A stretch of DNA of 64,000 nt from Scilla litardierei (GCA_030789695.1 CM061142.1:159498714-159562713); one strand, 5' to 3'; shown: positions 34,083 to 45,778, counted from the first letter of the stretch. The notes: generated by a model from the letters alone, not told the origin. Translations and numbers: made by a program.

Positions 34083-35823
34083 TGTAATGCCCTGCTAAGC
34101 TATTGCACAAGTGCTAAAGGGGGGGTGAATAGTACTTTAAAATAATTAAGAGGATAATTCCTAATTATCTTGCAAACTCAACCAACAATGCGGAAAATGC
34201 GGAAATGTAAATATGACAACAAAGAAATGCAATCACAAACACACGATATTAATGGGTTCGGATCCACCCAAGTCTCCCCGACTTGTTCCCGGTGATCTTA
34301 CGTCCCAACCACCCGGATCCCCTCCGGATACTTGAGTTAGAAACCCTAACTCAAGATTTGCACTATGAAATACTTGTAGAAACCTCTACAAGGTCAAATC
34401 ATACACAAATCGAAATGTGACTCCCACAAATCGGGATCACACACAAACTCTCACAACCGAGAGTAAAACACTTACAATATCAATGTAAAATGAAATGAAA
34501 GTTCTTAACACAAAATACCTATGCCTTGAGTAAACTTACGATTTAGGGCAAAACGGATTTTGGGGAAGATGAAGAGGCACCAAACCCTAGCTCCAAGTAG
34601 ATGACCAGCAATGGAGTCCTATGTGGATGTTGGTGACCTAGAATCAAGCACTTGGCTTGGAAGGTTCACAATCAATGAATCTCTCTTTTGAAATAAGAGT
34701 GAGGGAGAGATTCTTGAAAGGGAATGAATGAGCTTTGAATGAGATTGATTTCTTTCTCTTTGATCTCTAAACTTCTCTTATAATCAGCCTTGAGTGCAAT
34801 GAATGCAGCACACCAAGTATTTATAGGTTAGAGGAAAGAGAGAGAGAGAAAAACGTTTCAATTAAAGCTCCAATGGCTCTATTCTGAACCAAACTAGTCG
34901 GTCAAAGAACAACCACTGACCGACTAGTTCATCAACTAGTCGGTCGGTCAAACCGCATGAACCGACTAAGAGATGAACAGTGAATAGAAGAAGATTCAGA
35001 CTTAAAGAACTAGTCGGTCCAAGAAGACTTGCCAACCGACTAGTTTCACAACTAGTCGGTCGGTGAGTGAACTTAGACCGACTAAAAGATAAAACAAATA
35101 GTCTGAGAACAAATTGATTTAGTCGGTCCAAGAACAAAAGTTGACCGACTAGTTCATCAACTAGTCGGTTGTCAAATGTACATAGACCGACTAACGATAA
35201 ACAGTAACTCGGCATGTACAGTAGAGGCTCAACTAGTCGGTCTAAGAAGGATCACAGACCGCCTAGTTCACTAACTAGTCGGTCGGTGATTCAACGTAGA
35301 CCGACTAACTGTAAACAGTAAAGAGCTATGATTTGAGAAGGCATTCTAGTCGGTTCAAGAAGCTTTGCCGACCGACTAGATTGCCATCTAGTCGGTTGGT
35401 TCTTCTTCTTGAACCAACTAACATGCACTAGAAGCTGCGAATCGAAGCGCGATGCTTCAGGAAAGTTTGAGTGGGCTTCTACTAAGTTCCTAGCTCTAAG
35501 ATAGGAGCGATATGAAGATTAAAACGTAAGACCTACTCAAGGCTTAACATTCTACGATACGAAGCTAGAAGACTATAAATAAAACTTGACGAACTGTCTT
35601 CGAAAGCTTCGATCGAATCTTCATGACTTCAATAATGGTCCAAAAGCTTCAACGAAGCTTTAGACATACGATCACGTGCTTTGAGAAGTCTCGAGACGTC
35701 GCATTGGATGTTCACATGAATTTGGCGACGATCTCCATAACTGCGCTCACAAAGAGTTAGTTCACGATATATTTATGTTTGTTCATCATCCAAAACCAAA
35801 TCCGGGGAGTCCAATACTCAACA
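34083..35823 (-). repeat. SIRE-2 5' LTR
   Basis: 1741 bp, TGTTGAGTAT...GGGCATTACA on the minus strand. The TATA box is CCTATAAATACTT on the minus strand (34815-34827). The CTAGTCGGTC/GACCGACTAG array occupies 34890-35420, 60-600 bp upstream of the TATA box in transcription direction. It has about ten TAGTCGGT and eight intact ACCGACTA half-sites. Confidence 0.95.
34890..35420. promoter_or_regulatory. Palindromic RCCGAC-containing array in SIRE-2 U3
   Basis: Alternating CTAGTCGGTC and GACCGACTAG half-sites, often separated by 15-25 nt, form a chain of potential hairpins. The unit at about 34891-34932 is absent from the 3' LTR. A few half-sites have decayed (ACCGCCTA at 35258, ACCAACTA at 35414). 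Confidence 0.88.
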
Positions 35824-36079
35824 CGCCGAGGAGCCCTACGGTGCCGTCGGTTTCAGCCCCGGCCACCTGCATGGCCGGCCCATACGGGACCGGCGGCAGT
35901 TGCATACGGCAAAACCCCACGAAAGGGGGTATCGGGTCTTGGCACGGCCGAGGCTCGACCCCGAAAATGGCCGGTGCAGGCCAACACCTCCCGCTGCAAA
36001 ATACGTTTGCAAAATACGTTTTCAAAATACGTTTTTCAAAAAACGCTTTTCCGCTGCAAAGTACTATTAGAGTACTGTT
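35824..36079. other. GC-rich flank right of SIRE-2
   Basis: This continues the sequence left of SIRE-2 (GGCCGAGG...). It has no recognisable domain. At about 35996-36046 there are three or four tandem variants of CAAAATACGTTTT, a near-palindromic 12-mer. Confidence 0.55.
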
Positions 36080-36197
36080 ATTTGATAAAGTGATGGGGAA
36101 ATATTGAAAGTTGTCCTAGATGGTGATTGGGATCGTAATGACTTTTTCGATTCTAGAACAATATCTCCAATATTTTTCGAAAGTAACTTATCAAATT
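36080..36197. repeat. Imperfect foldback (stem-loop about 117 bp)
   Basis: The left arm (36080-36120) begins TTTGATAAAGT and ends TTGTCCTAGA. The right arm (36151-36196) begins TCTAGAACAA and ends ACTTATCAAA. The arms pair over about 40 bp with mismatches and small bulges, around a 30-nt loop. It could be a small foldback element or part of the leader of copia-B. Confidence 0.6.
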
Positions 36198-36506
36198 TAA
36201 TAATATCATTCCAAGTGGGATTTTCCAAGTGGGAGTGATATTAAACTAGTCTGCAATTTCCACATTCGATTGATTCAGCGTCTCAATGGATCATGATTCG
36301 GCCAGTGGTCTTTTGGACTAGTTTGTGGGACACCTCGGCTTTATCTGGGGGTAGTGAACCATGGACTATCCATTCCCCTGGTCGATCCGCTGGCCGAGAC
36401 TGCTGAATTATGAAAATGTCTAACATGATGACTATAAATATGAAATTTATGCAATGTTATTGATCGAACCTTCGTTTTATGTCTTTTGCAGCATTTTAAA
36501 GCTAAA

Positions 36507-37365
36507 ATGTCTTCTGCCGCTAAGAACATCGTCGCTGAGTTGAACAAAGGTGAAAAACTCAACGACGATAATCACAAACTATGGTCCATAAAGATACAAT
36601 ATGTTCTAGAGGAGCAAGATGTGCTCGAAACTCTAAAGAACATAATGATTGAACCTGAGTTGGGCACTACGGCCCAACACAGAAGAGACAAGGAAGCTTT
36701 CGATGCTTGGTCTCGGAAGAACAAGATTGCTCGCATTACGTTGCTATCAAGTATGGCAGACGACATAATGCGGATCTTCCGAGAGCATGACCTAGCCATG
36801 GACATATGGTCCAAGCTAGAGGAGAAGTTTGGTGGCACCTCGGTGTCCAAACTTTGTTCTTTAACTATAAGATTCGATTCGTACAAGAAACATCCAGATC
36901 ATTCCATGGGGAAGCATCTGTGACATATGGCGAATCTCATCTCAGAGTTAAAGGATGCAGGTCATGTGCTCACTGATGAGCAACAAATCCAAGCAGTCAT
37001 ACATTCCCTACCAAATGGGTGGGACCAAATGAAGATGCATCTCACTCATAATGAGAACATCAAGAACTTCAGCGATGTTTCTAAGCACCTCGAGTTAGAG
37101 GAAGAGCGGCTTGCGGCCGCCAAGCCAAGTGCAGAAGTGCACATGGTTGCTAGTTCCTCACACGGGCGAAAGAAACGGAAAAATCGTTCGAATGAACGTA
37201 ATAAGCAACCAGATTCTACCAAGAAACCCAAACATAAGGGTGGGCACAAGAAATGGCACAAGAAGAAGGACTTGAAGAAGATCAAGTGTTTCAAGTGCAA
37301 CAAGTTAGGTCACTATGCTCGTTCATGTACGAGTGGAGGTGACGAGGTGCCACCGACCACATAGC
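36507..37365 (+). pseudogene. copia-B gag
   Basis: The preferred start is ATG at 36507 (MSSAAKNIVAELNKGEKLN). The UBN2-type gag region (DNHKLWSIKIQYVLEEQDVLETL, IFREHDLAMDIWSKLEEKFG) is followed by a TGA stop at 36921-36923. The same frame then continues (MANLISELKDAGHVLTDEQQ, SLPNGWDQMKMHL) to the basic zinc-knuckle region CFKCNKLGHYARSC (37288-37329) and a stop at 37362-37364. One nonsense codon inactivates it. The spacer between the zinc knuckle and the protease is very short, and the DSG of the protease is missing. Confidence 0.88.
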
Positions 37366-40300
37366 AAGGGACAGACAGTCCTTCGTGGAGTATCACCGGA
37401 TACCCCAAAGAACGAAGTGGATCTATGTAGGAAACAACACACGTGTTGAAGTGAAAGGCGTTGTGACTTACAAGCTCGTCTTGGACAACGGCCGCACTAT
37501 CCTACTTCATGATGTTCTCTTCGCTCCGGATATTCGAAGGAATATTATATCTGTGGTCGTTTTGATGGGTCTTGGTTATAGTTGGTTCTTTCATAGTTGT
37601 AAAGTGGACTTGTCTTGTAATAATGCTTTAATTGGTTCAAGGTATGTTTTCAAAGGATTTGTTGTATTAAATACAATGTATGATTCCTCATTTTATAATG
37701 AAAATTTCCTTATTGCAAATTCATCGAATTATGAGGCAGATGTGATTCGTTGGCATACAAGGCTTGGTCACATTGGACCAACACGAATGGATAGACTTGC
37801 CAAACGTGGCCTTCTATCCAATGTTTCAAAGGTCGAAATGTCGACTTGCGAACATTGCCTTGTGGGGAAATCTTGTCGCAAGCCATTTGGAACCGGCACA
37901 AGGGCCGAGGTTCCATTACAGCTCATCCATTCGGACATATGTGGTCCAATGAATGTCAAGACAAGACGCGGGAAGTCCTATTTCATCACTTTTATTGATG
38001 ACTTCACCCGATTCGGTCATATCTATTTGATATCCCACAAAAGTGAAGCATTAACCTGCTTTAAAAACTATATGAGTTTGGTGGAAAATCAATTAGATCG
38101 CAAGATTAAGGTCTTGCGAACCGATAGAGGCGATGAATACCAATCAACAAGTTTTAAGGAACTTTGTGATGAAAAAGGCATAGTTCATCAGGTAACTATG
38201 CCCTATACTCCGCAACAAAATGGTGTTGCAGAAAGGAGGAATATGACTTTAATGAAAATGGTCCGTTCAATGATGGCGCAAGCCAACTTGCCAATCACCT
38301 TTTGGGGTGATACATTATTGACGGCCACTTTCATTTTAAACCGCGTACCCTCGAAATCAGTTAGCTTCACTCCTTATGAGTTGTGGAACCAAAGGTCTCT
38401 TGACTTAAGCATTTTAAAACCTTGGGGATGTGCATCCTATGCACATATTTCCTCCCATAAGTATGGCAAACTTGGGCCAAGGGGGAGGAAATGTATCTTT
38501 ATACGATACACAGAAAACTCCAAAGGTTATGTTTTCATTGGTCAGGAAGACAATGGAGGACTAATTGAATTTGAGTCGAGGGATGTCACTTTCTTGGAAA
38601 ACGAGTTTCCAAGACAGGGCGAGATAAGTCAGGACTTATCTCTATTTGAGATTTATGATCAAGAAGGATTACCTCATTCGAGTGGGAGAATTCTTGGTGA
38701 AAACGAAAATACGTTTCAACCTTCACCAATGGATGATACGAATGATGCGAATCCTATTCCATACGGGAATAATGATCCAAGTGGGAGCATTTCTAACGAC
38801 ATTCCAAGTGGGAGTGATATTAGAATTGATCTAAATTCGAGTCAACAAGGACTTGAAGAATCTCAAATATGACGTAGTAGTCGTACAAGGTTAGCTCCTT
38901 TAAGATTTGAGGATGAATTCACACAAACCTTTATGACTTTACTACAAGAAGATGACGAGCCTGCTACTTTCAAACATGCCGTATCATGCCCTGCAAAAGA
39001 CAAATGGATGGAAGCGATGAAGGAGGAATTAGAATCCATGAAAATTAACCGAGTCTGGGACTTGGTTGACTTACCTAGAGGACGTAGAGCTATTGGGAAC
39101 AAATGGGTTCTCAAGATCAAGCATAAGGCTGATGGATCTATAGACAGATATAAAGCTCGCCTTGTCGCGAAAGGTTTTACCCAACATGAAGGGATAGACT
39201 ACGAAGAGACCTTCTCACCTGTTGTTCGTTTTACCTCGATTCGCTTGATTCTGGCTTTGGTAGCTTGCTTAGACCTCGAATTACATCAAATGGATGTAAA
39301 GACTGCCTTTCTCAATGGAGAATTAGACGAGGAGATCTATATGGAACAACCAACAGTGTTTGTAAAAGAAGGAAACGAACATAAGGTTTGTAAACTTCGT
39401 AAGTCCATATATGGTCTTAAACAATCCTCAAGGCAATGGTATATACGATTTCAAGAAGTTTTCTTATCAAATGATTTTACCATGCTTGATGAAGATAACT
39501 GTGTATATATCAAGAGGATCAAAAGCAAGTATGTTATTATGTCTCTATATGTAGATGCCATTTTAATAGCCGGAAATGACAAGGGCTTTGTGATGGATAT
39601 CAAGGCTTGGCTTTCATCAGTATTTGAGATGAAAGACATGGGAGAAGCCGCATATATTCTTGGAGTTAATATTTCAAGGAATCGTTCGAAGAAACTTCTT
39701 TCTCTTTCACAAGAGATTTATATAAAGAAGGTTCTAGAACGTTTTAATATGCAGGACTGTAAGTCCATTGATACTCCAATAAGCAAATGCGATAATTTAT
39801 GTCTGAAGATGTGTCCTAAAAACCAAAAGGAAAAGGATATTATGGAAAAAGTTCCATATTCTAGTGCAGTTGGTAGTCTTATGTACGCTATGATGTGTAC
39901 AAGACCGGACATCTGTTTTGCCGTTAGAATGGTAAGTCGTTACCAATCCAATCCAGGGCAAACACACTGGAAAGCGGTTAAGAGGATAATGCGGTATCTT
40001 AAAGGGACCGCGGACTATGCTTTATGCTATCAAGGAAATGCCTTGAGGCTCGAATGCTACACTGATGCTGATTGGGCGGGTGATCTCGATGAGCGACGAT
40101 CGACCTCAGGACATGTTTTTCTACTCGGATCTGGTGCAATATCCTGGAGTAGCAAAAGATAATCCTGCATCGCACTTTCAACTATGGAAGCCGAATTTGT
40201 AGCATTCAGCATGGCTGTCCAAGAAGCTGTTTGGCTTAGGAAGTTCTTCGACAAGCTAATTGATGCAAGTGACTCAGGTACTGTACCAATATACAGTGAC

Positions 40301-40519
40301 AGTCAAGCATCTATAGCCTATGTCAAAGATCCAAAATTCCATTGTAAGACCAAACACATAGATATCCGCTACAAATTTACAAAAGACTATGATAAGACCA
40401 AGAAGGTAGACATTAGGTACATATCTACGCATGAGATGATAGCGGATCCGCTTACGAAGGCGATCCCCAGAGATGTGTTTTACAAACACTTATCATCTCA
40501 AGGATTGCGTAAGAGCTGA
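37330..40519 (+). pseudogene. copia-B pol (protease remnant, integrase, RT, RNase H)
   Basis: The protease starts at GATDHIARDR without the Asp-Ser that should precede it, implying a small deletion at the gag/pol joint. Integrase is complete (HTRLGHIG...CEHCLVGK, HSDICGP, RTDRGDEYQ, NGVAERRN). A TGA stop is at 38870-38872, where copia-A has CGA. RT follows, with active site YVDA instead of YVDD near 39550, a change of a catalytic Asp to Ala. A TAA stop is at 40160-40162 inside RNase H (after AISWSSKR). RNase H then continues (TMEAEF, YSDSQAS, TKHIDIRY) to 40519. RT is therefore dead by a point change, independent of the stops. Confidence 0.92.
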
Positions 40520-41527
40520 GTTGTACAAATGTAAATTCCCATGTCTATGAAAGATCAAATTTAATAAAAGAATAAGTTCTTTTTCGACATTGCATATGAG
40601 TTTCTTGAAAATGTTTGTGTACATTTCTTTTAATCTCAGCTATGTTTTCTAGTATGTCGGACAGATTGAGGTTGGCTCTCTCACATGAGCAACCACCTTT
40701 ATTCTATCAGACGGATAAGATAAAGATGAGACCTGTTTAAAGTCAAAATCGTCAGACGGATGATTTAGAGTCATGACTTAAACAAAATGGTCGTATGAGA
40801 GATCTGCATCATATGGAGCTTACAAAAGATCTAAGAAGATTTTTTAAATCTTATATTGGATATGGGTCCAGGAAATTACTGAGTAGTAAAAGGGACTCAA
40901 AGTCAGACATTGTGGTGTCTGATCATCATCCTTACAACATCATTAAGACATACGCTCCCTGGGAAAGGAGTGAAGTAGTAATACGTATTCATACTACGTA
41001 TGCATTTGACCATTGGGTTAGAATAGTAATTGTGTTTACTATTATGTGAGACCCAAAGACCACATGAGTCTTAACTACTTACCCTTATGGACTCTAATTG
41101 GTTCCTTTAGATTTGATTAGGTGATCGTTGTCTAAGCATGTTGCTTATGGACCATGGTAAATTCGGTCAGGCGGGGCATGTTAGAAAAGCGAGTCAAGTC
41201 AAGATCGAAAGGATCGCAAGAAGAGGAAGATTAATTTCATATTCACATTCGGACTTTAGAGATTCAAAGCTGGCCAGCCTATTGTAATCCAGAAGGGATT
41301 CAATTGTTGAATATAAAGTATAAGAAATATGAAGAAATAATCTAGGGTAAAAATATGCGTTGATCTACTCAAACTTTGCACCCCAAAGAGTGTTGTGTAT
41401 CTCTAATAAGTGCACAACAGCGGACTCTATGCGCATGACGGTCACACGGTCTATTTCTCGGTATGATAAATTGAAGAACTAAAGGAAAAGATGTTTCCTT
41501 ACAATCCCCTCAAGTGTGAGTGGGAGA
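40520..41527 (+). other. copia-B 3' untranslated region and polypurine tract
   Basis: Collinear with 2131-3144 of copia-A and noncoding. It ends with GTGAGTGGGAGA directly before the LTR. Confidence 0.75.
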
Positions 41528-42047
41528 TGTTGGATATGGACGACATGTATACACCCATGAGGGGATGTATGAGGGTATACAGACCTCAGATGTCGCGTGC
41601 ATGGAAGCATGTGCGAAGGGAACCTTTTCATGTGTGAAAAGGACCACTCGATAAGGGGAAAAAGTCACATTATAAGTGCATAAAGGCACTTGATAAGTGC
41701 ATGAAGAAGAGGATAAGCAAGGGTATTAATATAAGCTAATAAGCTTATATATGGTTATTTCCTACAATAACTATCCCTAAAGCCTATAAATAGGACCCAA
41801 GGGTATGGCTTTTAAGGCTAATCCTTCATGCCATAAGTTTGCATAAGGCAAAACTTTTCCTCTTCTCCCTTCCATTTCGTTCTTCTTCTATATAGAGATT
41901 TAGACGGTGGAAACTCTGCTTCGATCCTCTGTGACGAAGTATCGACCGTTGTGGCGAATCCGAGGGCAAAGTTTAGAGACTACGGCGCTGCGTACGCTAA
42001 CATAAGTTCTCTTTCGATCCTCCATCCTCGCGCGTCGAGATCCTACA
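41528..42047 (+). repeat. copia-B 3' LTR
   Basis: TGTTGGATAT...GATCCTACA, 520 bp, homologous to 3145-3694. The TATA box CCTATAAATAGG is at 41783-41794. The U3 palindrome cluster (41645-41702) is shorter than in copia-A. Confidence 0.88.
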
Positions 42048-43014
42048 TGATTGTCGGTAGGGCGGCGCGTGGAGAGGATATCACGGGAGTAGCTCGGTGG
42101 GGTGTTTAGCCAATGTAGGGGAATGGGTTGTTGTGAAAGGAGCGTGGGAGTGAGAAGGAGTGTGTGTTTTGCTGAGGGAAATGGGAAGGAGACCAAGCTA
42201 GGTTTCGGCATTGCTACGGTTCCGACGGAGGGCGTCGACAAGCTGAGGAGTAGGTGGATGGCTCGACGGTTGCATGGTGAAGGTGGTAGGAATGCCGGAG
42301 TTCATCAACGGTGAGCAGCGGATGGCCAGCGGAAGGAGGCAGACATGGTCAGAGAGAGTTGTTGGGTTGTGGTTCTAAGGAGAAGGGGAAATGAGGGTAA
42401 GGGAGAGATAAAGAGAGTGAGATGGAAATAAAAGAGAGATGTTATGGCCTTTGTTGTTTCTTGTTGGGTTAAGGGGGTTAGTGGGTTTATATATCTAATA
42501 ACAATTAATAATATATTAAGTAGCCAAGTAGCTAGTTAACCTAATTAATTAGATATTTAAGTAAGTGGTTAGTGGGTGTTGACTAACCTAGAAATGTGAA
42601 AATAATTTGTGAGTCCGCTGCCGATGGAGTTTGGATAAGGATAATTAGGGTTAGTGATAAATGTAATTAGGTAAATGATAATTAGGTGTACAAAATTACG
42701 ATTTTTTCCCTAAAACTAAATGTCTCTGAAAAAATCCAGAAAAATTACCATGGGTTTCTATAGTTGTAAGGATCATGAAAATAATATTTGTTTAAAATTT
42801 TAAGCTAAAAATATAAGTTTTGAGGCAAAACGTGTTTAACGGTCGTGGGTTGCGGGTTGTGGGTTTGCAGGTTTAGAACCGTTTTGGCCTCAGAAAATAG
42901 AAAAAATTTTTAGAAAAATATTTAAAAATCATATAAACATATTTGAACTTAATTAACATCATTTTAATAATATTAATACGGAAATACATGTAGTGACGGA
43001 TTCAGGTCATTACA
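42048..43014 (-). repeat. Minus-strand LTR fragment (Tekay-like look)
   Basis: Read on the minus strand it begins TGTAATGACCTGAATCC at 43014. It has a TATA-like TAGATATATAAACCC (42482-42497), followed by a CT-rich leader, and is cut by copia-B at 42048. The terminus and composition resemble the solo LTR at 7885. No coding sequence is seen; the short minus-strand ORF crossing 42047 mixes two elements. Confidence 0.5.
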
Positions 43015-43800
43015 GTTGACGAGCCCACTTTAGGCACCTGCTTACGACAAAATCTAGACGACTGATTGCAAGCATCGGACGGTTGATGGGGTGGAAATAA
43101 GCTTTAAGTGATTCTTGATGCTATTTTCATCTAGTCTTCTTCCAACCCGACCCAAACCCATATCTTAAGCCTTTGATTTAATGACCATTGATCTTGGATT
43201 GAAGGGTAGAGATTTGATGGGGGGTTTGAGAGCAATAAATATACATCCTTCATTATGGTTAGAATTATCTAGTAACTAGGTTTTAGTTTGAAATTGAGCA
43301 AAGGGGGATGGCTTGGAGAAGAAGAATAGGGGCGTTGTAAAAAGAGTTGTTTGATGACAAAATCCTGAACTTTCTCTCTTTATTTGATCCTTTTCTCATT
43401 ATATTTGACTAATATGGTGATTTTTATAATGAAAGTTGTTGTCTTCTTCATCATGTCTGACTAAAGTATTGTGGTGTGTGATGTGGCGTAGTTAGGATTG
43501 ATATTTAGTATTGAATTAGTTTCTTTGGATTGGATTCAATGTTTATATTGCTTAAATCTTGGATTTCTATGTTAACCCTCTCTTGTATTAATCCAAAAGT
43601 TTATATTCAGTGATTGATCATCCCAAAAGAATGTATCACTATCACAATCATGAAATCTATCATATGAGCAATTACACATGTTACCATTATGCTTAACACC
43701 TAAAAGGAAATCATCGGGATGATGATAGCCCAAAAGGTTCATCATTAAGTTATACTTTTGAAACTTAATTAATGCTAAATAATGACCCTAATGAACCCAC

Positions 43801-43901
<101 letters not shown>

Positions 43902-44151
43902 CATCGATTTTCCCCAAGTTCTCTCTACGTTCAGTTAAGTTTAGGTTAATTATGCTAATTGAAACACTTATCCAAATTAAACCACCCCCTGAAAGTGATA
44001 TTTTCCTTGCTAATTATTTGCTCTTACTGATTTGGTTTGTGGTGATTGCTACAGTTCTCACTGTGGATTTGACATCTAGACTCACAATATCTTATTACTT
44101 GTCTGGCCTCCTTTGTTTGTGAGTTGCAATAATCTGAGGCAAGCAAGTTTT

Positions 44152-44169
44152 TGGCTCCGTTACCAGAGA
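44152..44169 (+). other. Primer-binding site of the Athila-type remnant
   Basis: TGGCTCCGTTACCAGAGA, preceded by TTTT, resembles the Athila-type site TGGCGCCGTTGCCGGGGA (tRNA-Asp complement) with several changes. Confidence 0.6.
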
Positions 44170-44270
44170 GACGGTTTGCCTTATCACAACTTTGATTCAT
44201 TAAGAGTAATTTTGGTGAGATCTTTCCTCTTTCTTGTGCATAGCTGTTTGTTTGTACATTTTGTTTTATT

Positions 44271-44644
44271 TTGCATAATAATATGTTAAAACCCATGAAA
44301 ATTAGAGTAGCTTGGGAAAGAACACTTTGGTGCCTTGATTTGTTTATGTGGATTAGAACTTCTAGGCCACATAGATTAGCAAGACACATTGAGAAGGCCG
44401 AGAAACCCAACCACGATGGTGACAATGGTAACAACACCGACACGGTTTCACAATATGGATTGCCTAGAAATTTGAAAGATCATCTTAGACCTACTAGGTC
44501 TAGTGTGGCATCCTGCATTGTCTTACCCACTGATGCTAGTTCTTTTAATTTTAAACAGGGTGTGATCCAACTTTAACCCACAGTTCATGAGTTGGAGAAG
44601 GAAAACCCTTATGTTCACATAAAAGAAGTTGAAGAGGTATGTTT
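44271..44644 (+). pseudogene. Gypsy gag N-terminal fragment
   Basis: The reading begins MHNNMLKPMKIRVAWERTL. Its recognisable part is LPRNLKDHLRPTRSS, SCIVLPTDASSFNFKQGVIQL, then a stop (44574-44576), and PTVHELEKENPYVHIKEVEEV in the same frame. This is the conserved gag N-terminus of Athila/Tat-type plant gypsy elements. It is cut at 44645 by the SIRE-3 insertion, so the gag core and everything after it are missing. Confidence 0.72.
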
Positions 44645-45713
44645 TGTTGGAAACAACGATCTAGGATTTCTTGTTTGATGATAACAAACCTTCAAGAATT
44701 ATTTTGACGTCTTTGTAATGTGAATTCAGGTAAAAAGAATTTCATCTTGATACATGGGCAATTTGGTTATTATGGAGATAAAAGGCACTTTGGGCATAAA
44801 AGGGAAATTTGGTCATTTTTCAAATTTTTCACAAAGTTGTGATGCATCAACTATGGCCATGGATCAATAGGAAGATAACGAGGATGTCACAGAAATTTTG
44901 GATTTGAAAACTAATTTAAAACGGCTAAACTATGTGATATAGAAGTTTGCAGGGCATTCTTGTAAACAGGTTGGTTAGGTTTTAGTTTTAAAATCCATAT
45001 ATATACCCTTAAGAGGCCGGCCCCCAAGAACTACTCTCCCAAAATATCATACGGGTGGGTGGTGGAGAAAAAGTGTGCGAGAGAGAAGAAGAAGAAGAAG
45101 AAGAAGAAGAAGAAGAAAGGCAAAGAAATTTATTTGAAAGTGCATTGAATTATTCACATATAATTTTTGTTTGATTTACAGGCCATCCAATTAGATATTC
45201 AACATACCCAGGTCGTACATACGCACTCAACTCTGGGAAAATAAATTTTTTCAGTAACAACAAAAATTCAGTTAGCGGAGAAAAAGACTCGGATGGTATG
45301 TTACGCAACCCATCAAAACAAGGGGGGCCAATCTTTAACAATTTAATACAATCATTTACATTATTTAATATTTTTTTACAGGCCAACACCAGATCTCTTC
45401 TTCAATATTGGTTGCGGCTACAAAGGGGATGTGTCAGCGGCTAACATAAATCGGCAGAGAAAAATTTAGTTATATAAAAGGAGAAAGCCAATCAAGTTCT
45501 GAGTGTCTGTAGGTGTGTTGAAGCTTATTGATCTATTATTCGATTTTAGGGGTTGTTGTAGTAGGTCGAGGTTCGACCGAACCAAGGTACATTTGGTGTT
45601 ATTTGTGATTGGTTGTGGTTTTTGTGTTTTTATTTGCTTGTGTGTTGCACGTTATTTTTTAATATGTCATCACCCTATTCACCCCCTTCTAGGGTTCACT
45701 TTTTGATCCTACA
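44645..45713 (+). repeat. SIRE-3 5' LTR
   Basis: TGTTGGAAAC...GATCCTACA, about 1069 bp, followed by a Met-type primer site. A TATA-like CCATATATATACCC is at 44996-45009. A (GAA)n run is at 45085-45118. No palindromic array like those of the other SIRE-like elements was seen. Confidence 0.82.
45085..45118. repeat. (GAA)n microsatellite
   Basis: About eleven GAA units in the transcribed part of the SIRE-3 LTR. Confidence 0.95.
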
Positions 45714-45715
45714 AG

Positions 45716-45728
45716 TGGTATCAGAGCC
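45716..45728 (+). other. SIRE-3 primer-binding site
   Basis: TGGTATCAGAGCC, three bases after the LTR end, is the standard initiator-Met site of plant copia elements. Confidence 0.88.
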
Positions 45729-45778
45729 AAGGTTGACCAGTTTTAGACTTGGAGGTTAGGGTTGCACACACATAGTCA

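Larger units (their letters stand above)
23519..35823 (-). mobile_element. SIRE-2: complete SIRE-like Ty1/copia retrotransposon (minus strand)
   Basis: Minus-strand order: 5' LTR (34083-35823), primer site, gag, pol, extra ORF, polypurine tract, 3' LTR (23519-25214). The flanking pentamers are CACCG (23514-23518) and CGCCG (35824-35828), a target duplication with one substitution. All three coding regions are damaged. The LTRs are highly similar but differ in length by about 45 bp, because one repeat unit of the CTAGTCGGTC array is missing from the 3' copy. Confidence 0.95.
36198..42047 (+). mobile_element. Ty1/copia element copia-B, 5'-truncated
   Basis: Same family as copia-A. It contains a leader, gag, a protease remnant, integrase, RT, RNase H, 3' UTR, polypurine tract and 3' LTR. 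No 5' LTR matching 41528-42047 and no primer-binding site was found upstream, so the 5' end has been lost; the left boundary is approximate. The leader 36198-36506 contains TATAAATATG and ends TTTTGCAG just before the gag start, without a clear gene. Confidence 0.85.

Noticed and set aside
41900..42241. 113-codon minus-strand ORF
   Set aside because: It spans the copia-B LTR end and the adjacent LTR fragment, two unrelated sequences.
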